NCBI GenBank assembly: GCA_029884515.1
Contig: JAOUHR010000185.1
Span: 1-5,173, forward strand
Source: Gemmatimonadota bacterium
GTDB lineage: Bacteria > Gemmatimonadota > Gemmatimonadetes > Gemmatimonadales > Gemmatimonadaceae
Direction: 5' to 3'
DNA length: 5,173 bases
Shown: one piece after another, positions 1 through 5,015 of the stretch
Position numbering within the stretch: position 1 is the first letter of the stretch
Layout: every line of letters begins with the position of its first letter
The notes under the pieces: generated by a model
Database searches by the model: none
The model's input: only the letters and a program-made list of their open reading frames with translations
What the model was told of the DNA's origin: nothing
Made by a program: the position numbers and the translations under genes

Positions 1-23
1 GGGGCCGCCGGGGCACGTCCGGC

Positions 24-42
24 ACTTTGTGACATGAAGTAC
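24..42 (+). promoter_or_regulatory. Palindromic operator-like site, copy 1
   Basis: The sequence ACTTTGTGACATGAAGTAC lies directly upstream of a TTGACA -35 box. Its core at 24-40 is an imperfect dyad centred on A32: outer arms ACTT/AAGT and inner TG/CA pair exactly, and the two mismatched pairs between them are T-G and G-T. The same 19-mer recurs inverted at 1184-1202 with 16 of 19 identities. The site is AT-richer than its surroundings. Its place next to the -35 and upstream of a winged-helix regulator operon suggests a binding site for that regulator. That assignment is inferred; no binding data can be read from sequence. Confidence 0.6.
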
Positions 43-71
43 TTGACAATCGGCGCCGGCGCGCCGATACT
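43..71 (+). promoter_or_regulatory. Sigma-70-type promoter of the membrane protein/regulator unit
   Basis: A perfect -35 hexamer TTGACA (43-48) is followed after exactly 17 bp by GATACT (66-71), which matches four of six positions of the TATAAT consensus. A six-base discriminator would put transcription initiation at about position 78, the A of the first gene's ATG, so the mRNA may be leaderless. A GGAGG at 72-76 is only one base from the ATG, too close for normal Shine-Dalgarno use, which fits a leaderless reading. An operator-like palindrome abuts the -35 and a second dyad fills the spacer. Confidence 0.65.
49..68. repeat. Perfect 8-bp inverted repeat in the promoter spacer
   Basis: Arms ATCGGCGC (49-56) and GCGCCGAT (61-68) are exact reverse complements around the four bases CGGC (57-60). 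The dyad starts immediately after the -35 box and its right arm overlaps the first three bases of the -10 box. If transcription starts near 78 it is not transcribed, so it would act as DNA, for example as an operator. In such GC-rich sequence part of the symmetry could be chance, but its fit to the spacer is notable. Confidence 0.5.
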
Positions 72-77
72 GGAGGC

Positions 78-710
78 ATGACGGCCCCGCTCCGCGAACC
101 ACCGGCGCTCCATGACCGGGCGCTCCAGGACCTCTCCTTCATCCGTCGGACGATGGAGGGGGCGGCCTCGTTCACCGACGTCCCGGGTTGGGGTCTCGTC
201 GCCACCGGCGCCTCGGCGCTCGCCGCAGCCGCCATCGCGGCCGCGCAGCCCACCGCCGGCGGATGGCTCGCCGTCTGGATGCTCGAGGCACTCCTCGGCG
301 TCACCCTGGGCGGTTCCTCCATGTGGCGCAAGATGCGCCGGCGCGTCCCGGCGGGCGCGGGCCCGGTGCTCACCGCGCCGGCGCGGAAGTTCCTCTTCGG
401 CTTCTGGCCCGCGATCCTCGCCGGTGCCGTCCTGACGTTCGCGTTGACGGACTTCACCGCGCTCCTCGCGCCCGCCGGCGAGGTGCCGGCGGTGCTGCCG
501 GGGCTCTGGCTGCTGCTCTACGGCCTCGGCGTACTCACGGCGGGCGCCTTCTCCGTGCGGACCGTACCGGCCATGGGCGCCGCCTTCATGGTGCTCGGAT
601 CGCTCGCGTTGCTCGTGCCCGGGATCCCCGGGGACGTCACGCTCGCGATCGGCTTCGGCGGCCTGCAGGTCGTGTTCGGGGCGATCATCGCGCGGAGGCA
701 CGGTGGGTAA
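78..710 (+). CDS. Six-helix integral membrane protein, partner of the downstream regulator
   Basis: This 210-residue protein has a short soluble N-terminus with the segment LQDLSFIRRTMEGAASFTDV (about 17-35). Six likely membrane helices follow, near residues 37-57, 62-80, 106-126, 139-158, 164-182 and 187-205. A basic cytoplasmic-type loop (WRKMRRR, 83-89) lies between helices 2 and 3. No catalytic motif is visible and I do not recognise a named family with a known function. The arrangement resembles unnamed membrane proteins found beside small winged-helix regulators in Gemmatimonadota and Acidobacteriota (recalled, not searched). The ATG at 78 is chosen because it keeps the N-terminal segment and sits at the predicted transcription start; the next in-frame ATG at 153 would cut that segment. 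Its stop overlaps the regulator's start by 8 bp, so the two are probably co-transcribed and translationally coupled. It may sense a membrane state or modulate the regulator, which is inference. Confidence 0.85.
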   Translation: MTAPLREPPALHDRALQDLSFIRRTMEGAASFTDVPGWGLVATGASALAAAAIAAAQPTAGGWLAVWMLEALLGVTLGGSSMWRKMRRRVPAGAGPVLTAPARKFLFGFWPAILAGAVLTFALTDFTALLAPAGEVPAVLPGLWLLLYGLGVLTAGAFSVRTVPAMGAAFMVLGSLALLVPGIPGDVTLAIGFGGLQVVFGAIIARRHGG

Positions 711-1110
711 GCGCACGAATGCGGCGCACGCCGCGAAGGGCGCCGCCGCCCCGGAGAGTGCCGAGCGCGCGGCGCCTGGCAGGCTCAAGGGTCTGAATGG
801 GGATGCGAGTGCCCCACTCGACCTGGACCGCGTGATCCACGAGCGGCTCCGGCTCGCGATCGTGAGCGCGCTCGCGGTGCACGACGTGCTCACGTTCAAT
901 GAGCTGAAGGCGATGCTCGATGCGTCCGACGGCAACCTCTCGGTGCACGCGCGCAAGCTCGAGGATGCCGGCTACGTCGCGTGCAAGAAGGGGTACGACG
1001 GCCGCATCCCGCGCACGGAGTTCCGGCTCACGGCCGCGGGGCGGAAGGCGCTTGAGCGGTATCTCGGGCACATGGAAGCGTTGATCAAACGGATAGACGG
1101 TGGACGGTAG
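703..1110 (+). CDS. Winged-helix transcriptional regulator (HTH_34-like)
   Basis: The 135-residue product is a small one-component DNA-binding protein of the MarR/ArsR-like winged-helix fold, resembling the HTH_34 family. The first 38 or so residues are an Ala-rich, charged, probably disordered tail. The domain begins near LDLDRVIHERLRLAIVSAL (39-57). The helix-turn-helix covers about 63-90, with the recognition helix within SDGNLSVHARKLEDAGYV (75-92). A basic wing follows (KKGYDGRIPRTEFRLT, 95-110), then a C-terminal helix (AGRKALERYLGHMEALIKRI) of the kind used for dimerisation. No ligand domain or metal-binding cysteine pair is apparent. Translation starts at GTG 703, with GGAGG at 694-698 inside the upstream gene; no in-frame ATG precedes the domain. 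The last residues (IDGGR) and stop lie in a 7-bp repeat tract, so this end may have been altered by repeat insertion. It probably binds the palindromes at 24-42 and 1184-1202, which is inference. Confidence 0.9.
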   Translation: MGKRTNAAHAAKGAAAPESAERAAPGRLKGLNGDASAPLDLDRVIHERLRLAIVSALAVHDVLTFNELKAMLDASDGNLSVHARKLEDAGYVACKKGYDGRIPRTEFRLTAAGRKALERYLGHMEALIKRIDGGR

Positions 1111-1124
1111 GGGGTAGACGGCGG
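1089..1124 (+). repeat. Degenerate 7-bp tandem repeat (ACGGTRG)
   Basis: Consecutive units read ACGGATAG, ACGGTGG, ACGGTAG, GGGGTAG and ACGGCGG, an approximate heptamer array of about five units. It starts inside the coding sequence of the winged-helix regulator, supplies that gene's TAG stop at 1108-1110, and continues into the intergenic gap. Short arrays of this ACGGTAG type resemble dispersed intergenic repeats I recall from GC-rich genomes. I cannot tell from one window whether this belongs to a genome-wide family. Confidence 0.6.
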
Positions 1125-1152
1125 AGTCCACAGGACGAGCGTGGTTCAACCC

Positions 1153-1172
1153 GGCGCCCTGGCGGCGCCTTT
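1153..1172 (+). terminator. Terminator-like hairpin between the two operons
   Basis: GGCGCC (1153-1158) and GGCGCC (1164-1169) form a six-bp all-GC stem around the five-base loop CTGGC, followed by TTT (1170-1172) and then CTC. It lies 43 bases after the regulator's stop and 21 bases before the uppS ATG. The U-tract is short, so termination may be weak or the element may be an attenuator. Each arm is itself palindromic, which makes chance occurrence in GC-rich DNA possible. Confidence 0.4.
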
Positions 1173-1183
1173 CTCAGAGGTCC

Positions 1184-1206
1184 GTACTTCATGATGCAAA
1201 GTACTT
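1184..1206 (-). promoter_or_regulatory. Palindromic operator-like site, copy 2, over the uppS start codon
   Basis: On the plus strand GTACTT (1184-1189) and AAGTAC (1199-1204) form perfect arms around nine bases. Read on the minus strand, 1202-1184 is ACTTTGCATCATGAAGTAC, which differs from the site at 24-42 only in three central positions. The site also carries the longer AAGTACTT half-site (1199-1206), as copy 1 does at 37-44. It covers the ATG ATG of uppS, where a bound protein could block initiation or elongation. It is a conspicuous AT-rich island in GC-rich surroundings. Confidence 0.6.
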
Positions 1207-1877
1207 CTGTCGTTCCGTCGCACCTCGCGCTTATCATGGATGGCAACGGCCGGTGGGCCGAGCGTCGGGGGCGGCCGCGCTGGATGGGGCACGTGGCCGG
1301 GGCGCACGCGGTGCGGCGCGTGGTGGAGTACGCCGCGCGTGCCGCGGTGGAGCAACTCACGCTCTACGCCTTCTCGAGCGACAACTGGAACCGGCCCGTC
1401 GAGGAGGTGGGGACCCTGTTCGACCTCTTCGATTCGCACCTGCGCACGCAGACCGACCGGCTCGCGCGTCAGGGCATCCGGCTGCAGGTGATCGGGCGCC
1501 GCGACCGGCTCCCCCTCGCGCTCCGCGGCGCGATCAGCGCCGCCGAGGCGCGCACGAGCGCCGGGCGACGGATGACGCTGCGCGTGGCGATCGACTACTC
1601 CAGCCGCGCTGCCATCTTGGCGTCGCTGCCGACCGCGGCCGCGCTGCACGGCACCCCGCAGGGTGAGACGCTCCTCCCACCGGTGGACCTGCTGGTGCGC
1701 ACGGGCGGCGAGCGGCGCCTCTCCGACTTCCTCCTCTGGGAGAGCGCGTACGCGGAACTCGCCTTCCTCGACGTGCTCTGGCCCGACATCGGCACCGCGC
1801 ACCTCGACGCGCTCTTCGCGGACTATGCGGCGCGGGATCGGCGCTTCGGCGCGCTGCCGCAGCGGGCGACCGCATGA
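1191..1877 (+). CDS. uppS: Undecaprenyl diphosphate synthase-like cis-prenyltransferase
   Basis: The family condenses farnesyl diphosphate with isopentenyl diphosphates in the Z configuration to make the C55 carrier lipid for peptidoglycan and other envelope glycans. The 228-residue product has the hallmark motifs: HLALIMDGNGRWA (11-23) with catalytic Asp17, the conserved His34, FSSDNWNRP (61-69) for substrate binding, VDLLVRTGGERRLSDFLLW (165-183) with Arg170 and Arg176 for diphosphate, Glu189, and LWPD (196-199) with Asp199. Two features are unusual: the region that in E. coli UppS reads NYGGR is DYSSR (135-139), and the stretch from there to the RTGGE motif is about 15 residues shorter than in E. 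coli. This suggests a divergent subfamily, perhaps a second paralogue with a different chain length, rather than the housekeeping enzyme. The ATG at 1191 is preceded by AGAGG (1176-1180, ten-base spacer); a second ATG at 1194 is possible. It overlaps the following gene at ATGA. Confidence 0.93.
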   Translation: MMQSTSVVPSHLALIMDGNGRWAERRGRPRWMGHVAGAHAVRRVVEYAARAAVEQLTLYAFSSDNWNRPVEEVGTLFDLFDSHLRTQTDRLARQGIRLQVIGRRDRLPLALRGAISAAEARTSAGRRMTLRVAIDYSSRAAILASLPTAAALHGTPQGETLLPPVDLLVRTGGERRLSDFLLWESAYAELAFLDVLWPDIGTAHLDALFADYAARDRRFGALPQRATA

Positions 1878-3448
1878 CGGACGCTCCCATGTCGGCCCAG
1901 GCGGCCCAGGCCCCGCGGACCGCACCAACCGCGCGGACGGCCGCGGACCGCATGCGCGTGGTGTGCGCCGCCGCCCTCGCGATGGGCGTCGCCGGCGACC
2001 TGCTGCTGCGCGACGGCGACCCGCCGCGACTCGGGGTCGCGCTCTGGCTCGTGGTCGTCGTCATCGCAGCGATCGTGGCCATCTCGGCGGGACATCGTGC
2101 GAGCGAGTCCGGTGCGCCCGAAGCGTCCACCCGCGAGCGCACCCTGTTGCTCGTCGCCCTGCTGCTCGCCGGCGCCGCGCTCGTGCTGCGCGACGATCCG
2201 CGGCTCTTCGCCATCGACTTCCTCTCGATCCTCGGCATCGGGGCGCTCCTCGCGTGGGACACCGACGGGGTGCGGCTCGCGCGGTTCCGCATCGATGACA
2301 GCGTGCGGGCGACCTTCGCCGCCGTACGCACGGCGCTCACGGGTGCCCCCGGCGTGCTTCGTGCGGCGCTGACGACGGACGAGGATGCCGGCGCGCTCTC
2401 CGCCCGGCGCGCCCGGCGGCGGGACTTCGCGGTCGGCGCGGTGCTCGCCGTGCCGCCGCTGCTCATCGCCGCGTCGCTCCTCGGCTCTGCCGATCCCGTG
2501 CTGGGTGAGTGGTTCGCGCGCTGGACCGACCTCATCTCCGAGGACACGATCGAGCACCTCCTGGTGATCAGCGTGATCGGCTGGGCGTCGGCCGGCTGGC
2601 TCCGGTCGCTCACGTCCGACGCGCTGCAGGCGGTCCCCGCCGCCGATCCGCTGCGCGCGAACACCGCGTTCGCGCGACTCGCGCCGAGTCTCTACGGGCT
2701 CTCCGCGCTGCTCGCGATCTTCCTCGGCCTGCAGGCTCGTGTGCTCTTCGGCGGCGCGGCGTATCTCGCGGCGACCGCCGGGCTCACCGTTGCGGAGTAT
2801 GCGCGGTCCGGGTTCTTCGACCTCGTGGCCGTGACGGCGGTGGTGCTCGGGGTGCTCCTCATCGCCGACCGCGTCATCGACCAAGGCGACGATGCCGGCA
2901 CGCGGCACTTCCGCACCGCGGGCGTGCTGCTCCTTGTGCTGGTGACGGTGCTCATCGCGTCGGCGGTCGCGCGCATGGCGCTCTACGTGAGCTACTTCGG
3001 CCTCACCACCGACCGGCTCTACGCGCTCTTCGCGATGCTGGGCATCGCGGTGCTGCTCGGCTGGTTCGGCTGGACCGTGTTGCGGGGTCAGCGCGCGCGG
3101 TTCGGTCCCGGGCTCGTGGTGGCGACCGGCGCCTGGGTGCTCCTGCTCAACATCGCGGCGCCCGAGGCGATCGTGGTGCGCGTGAACGTCGCGCGCGCGG
3201 TGCAGGGCCATCCGTTCGACGTGGCGTACCATCGCAAGCTCTCGGCCGACGCGCTGCCCGCGCTCTACGATGCGCTCCGGGTGCTCCCGGTGGTGAGTTG
3301 CGTGCAATTGCGGGAGGAGCTCCTGATCGAGCTGCGCGTGGCGCGGTTCGCGCCCAGGGTCTGGCAGGAGTGGAACCTCCCGCGGCGCTGGAGCAGGGTC
3401 AGCGGCCCATCCATGGATCGTTGCGGAACGGTGGCTGCCAAACCCTGA
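1874..3448 (+). CDS. DUF4173/DUF4153-like polytopic membrane protein
   Basis: The 524-residue protein has about eleven likely transmembrane helices, near residues 28-45, 53-72, 88-105, 111-127, 184-204, 226-243, 270-290, 314-331, 348-368, 383-403 and 409-427. A charged, probably cytoplasmic loop lies at 128-183. Recognisable family features are LTVAEYARSGFFDLVAV (304-320), ARMALYVSYFGLTTDRLYAL (366-385), a conserved Asn/Pro turn region (NIAAPEAIVVRVNVAR, 426-441), and a short soluble C-terminal domain ending in WQEWNLPRRW (497-506). These match my knowledge of DUF4173 proteins, whose biochemical role is unknown. About 18 residues after the Trp motif look unconserved. The start codon overlaps the uppS stop as ATGA with only a weak upstream ribosome site, so translation is probably coupled to uppS. 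Met6 at 1889 is an alternative start. The operon partner hints at a role in envelope or lipid-carrier biology, which is guilt by association only. Confidence 0.85.
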   Translation: MTDAPMSAQAAQAPRTAPTARTAADRMRVVCAAALAMGVAGDLLLRDGDPPRLGVALWLVVVVIAAIVAISAGHRASESGAPEASTRERTLLLVALLLAGAALVLRDDPRLFAIDFLSILGIGALLAWDTDGVRLARFRIDDSVRATFAAVRTALTGAPGVLRAALTTDEDAGALSARRARRRDFAVGAVLAVPPLLIAASLLGSADPVLGEWFARWTDLISEDTIEHLLVISVIGWASAGWLRSLTSDALQAVPAADPLRANTAFARLAPSLYGLSALLAIFLGLQARVLFGGAAYLAATAGLTVAEYARSGFFDLVAVTAVVLGVLLIADRVIDQGDDAGTRHFRTAGVLLLVLVTVLIASAVARMALYVSYFGLTTDRLYALFAMLGIAVLLGWFGWTVLRGQRARFGPGLVVATGAWVLLLNIAAPEAIVVRVNVARAVQGHPFDVAYHRKLSADALPALYDALRVLPVVSCVQLREELLIELRVARFAPRVWQEWNLPRRWSRVSGPSMDRCGTVAAKP

Positions 3449-3501
3449 CGCACACTCAGGTGTTCCCCGATGCCTCAGGGACGCGGGCGCAGGGATTCTT
3501 G

Positions 3502-3528
3502 CGAGAGCACCAACACCGGAGTCTCTCG
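3502..3528 (+). promoter_or_regulatory. RNA hairpin displaying the ribosome binding site of the barrel gene
   Basis: CGAGAG (3502-3507) is perfectly complementary to CTCTCG (3523-3528), enclosing a 15-base loop that carries the Shine-Dalgarno GGAG (3518-3521). The last base of the stem is the G of the GTG start codon. GGAG is six bases from the start and supports the GTG choice. The hairpin could hold the initiation region in a closed or a presented form. Its stability is modest because of the long loop, and no ligand-binding structure is visible. Confidence 0.35.
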
Positions 3529-4988
3529 TGCCGTTCCGCATCCAGAATCTCGCGTCCCGAGCCGCCGCGCTTCTCCTAGCGGCCATTTCGACCGCGCCGT
3601 TGGCGCAGGGGCAGGCTCCAGCGCTTCCCACGACGGCCGTGCAGCCGATCCTCCAACTGCGCCTTCGCGCGGAGTCGTCGGACTGGTTCGACCAGGGTCC
3701 GGAGGGACGCTACGGACTCGGACACGCCCTCGCCCGCTTCGGCGCTACGCACACTGGCGGGACCTGGTCATGGCGGCTCGAGGGCGCCGCCGTGGCCTTC
3801 GTCGGGCTTCCGACCGATGCGGTGCAGCCCGCGCCTGCCGGCGCGCTGGGGCTCGGTGCGGTCTACTACGCGTCGAACGACCGGCAGTCGAACCCCGCCG
3901 CCGTCTTCTTGCGGCAGGGCTGGCTGCGCTGGGCGCGGGCCGGTCAAGCGGTGCGCCTCGGGCGCTTCGAGTTCAGCGACGGCCTCGAGCGCGCACCGAA
4001 GGACCCATCGCTCCTGGCGCTCAAGACGCAGCGCGTGGGACAGCGGCTGATCGGGCCGTTCGGCTTCTCGCCGGTGCAGCGCGCGTTCGACGGGGGACAC
4101 TACACGCTCACGCGGGGCGCGACGAACCTGACGCTGGTGGCCGCGCGCCCGACCGTCGGTGCCTTCCGCGCACGTGCGCAAGAGGGGCTGGATGTCGACG
4201 TGGCCTACGCGGCGCTCGGTCGCGGGCGCGTCACCGAGAAGGGAGAACTGGACGCCAGGCTCTTCGCACTCTGGTACGCGGACCGGCGCGGCACGGTGCC
4301 GACGGACAACCGGCCGCTCGCGCTCCGGCAGGCGGATCGCGGCCCGATCCGGGTGGCGACCTTCGGCGGACATGTGGCGGGTGTCCTGCGGGTTGGAGAG
4401 TCGAAGCTGGACGGACTCGTGTGGGGCGCCGTGCAGACCGGGGACTGGGGCGCGCTGGCCCAGCGCGCCGATGCCCTCGCGATCGAAGGTGGCCTGCAGC
4501 ATCAGGCCTTCCCGTGGGCGCTCTGGCTGCGCGGCGGCTGGTTGCGCACGAGCGGCGACGCGAATGCGTCGGACGCCCGGCACGGCACCTTCTTCCAAGT
4601 CACGCCGACGCCGCGCGGGTACGCCCGATTCCCGTTCTACAACCTGATGAACTCGGGCGAGCTGTTCGCGACCGCGTCGGTCAAGCCGTCGGCGACCGTG
4701 AGCCTGCGTGCCGGGGTGCACGCGGTCTCGCTCACGGAGCCGGCCGACCTCTGGTACCTCGGCGGAGGCGCGTTCGAGCGGGGAACGTTTGGCTACGTCG
4801 GTCGACCGGCGAGTGGCGCAAGTGCGCTCGCGACGGTGACGGACCTCTCGCTCAGCTGGCAGGCGCGGCGCCGGATCGCGGTGGAGCTCTATGCGGCGCA
4901 CGCCCGGGGCGGGGAGGTGATCCGGGGGGTCTACGGCGGATCGGGAGGCGGCAGCTTCCTCTTCGCCGAGACCACGATCAGCCGCTGA
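3528..4988 (+). CDS. Outer-membrane beta-barrel, alginate-export-like porin
   Basis: The 486-residue precursor begins with a signal peptide (basic MPFRIQNLASR, hydrophobic ALLLAAIST, Ala-rich cleavage region about 24-30). The mature part has alternating amphipathic strands and little long hydrophobic stretch, as expected for an outer-membrane barrel. Segments resembling the Alginate_exp (AlgE-like) family are VRLGRFEFSDGLER (142-155), QRLIGPFGFSPVQRAFDGG (172-190) and GTFFQVTPTPRGYARFPFYNLMN (353-375), followed by barrel strands to the end. Members act as channels for anionic sugars or other solutes; many are in genomes without alginate synthesis, so the substrate here is unknown. No polysaccharide gene is adjacent. 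The protein ends in TTISR rather than the usual terminal aromatic; the nearest Phe is residue 479, so the BAM signal may be atypical. The GTG start at 3528 has GGAG six bases upstream and puts the signal peptide in place. The 79-bp gap before it holds no convincing promoter. Confidence 0.8.
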   Translation: MPFRIQNLASRAAALLLAAISTAPLAQGQAPALPTTAVQPILQLRLRAESSDWFDQGPEGRYGLGHALARFGATHTGGTWSWRLEGAAVAFVGLPTDAVQPAPAGALGLGAVYYASNDRQSNPAAVFLRQGWLRWARAGQAVRLGRFEFSDGLERAPKDPSLLALKTQRVGQRLIGPFGFSPVQRAFDGGHYTLTRGATNLTLVAARPTVGAFRARAQEGLDVDVAYAALGRGRVTEKGELDARLFALWYADRRGTVPTDNRPLALRQADRGPIRVATFGGHVAGVLRVGESKLDGLVWGAVQTGDWGALAQRADALAIEGGLQHQAFPWALWLRGGWLRTSGDANASDARHGTFFQVTPTPRGYARFPFYNLMNSGELFATASVKPSATVSLRAGVHAVSLTEPADLWYLGGGAFERGTFGYVGRPASGASALATVTDLSLSWQARRRIAVELYAAHARGGEVIRGVYGGSGGGSFLFAETTISR

Positions 4989-5015
4989 TCGTCGCGCCGG
5001 TCGCGCGCGCGAGTG

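Noticed and set aside
685..1149. 154-codon minus-strand frame containing a VYPLPSTVYP repeat
   Set aside because: The peptide repeat is just the reverse translation of the 7-bp DNA repeat at 1089-1124; the rest is antisense to the winged-helix gene.
1205..1237. Possible promoter inside uppS (TATCAT at 1232-1237 resembling a -10)
   Set aside because: No -35 at suitable spacing, and initiation there would lie beyond the essential MDGNG motif; the bases are explained by conserved codons.
1534..2664. 376-codon minus-strand frame rich in Ser, Arg and Ala
   Set aside because: It spans the opposite strand of two well-supported genes, has no recognisable motif, and shows composition typical of a shadow frame.
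1823..3631. 602-codon open frame on the minus strand antisense to the DUF4173-like gene
   Set aside because: Its translation is Arg/Glu/His-rich with no domain or membrane pattern, and it opposes a gene with clear family motifs. Long stop-free antisense frames are expected at this GC content.
5001..5012. Perfect palindrome TCGCGCGCGCGA between the convergent genes
   Set aside because: It is an alternating CG run that is trivially palindromic, with no loop or T-tract to make it a terminator on either strand.
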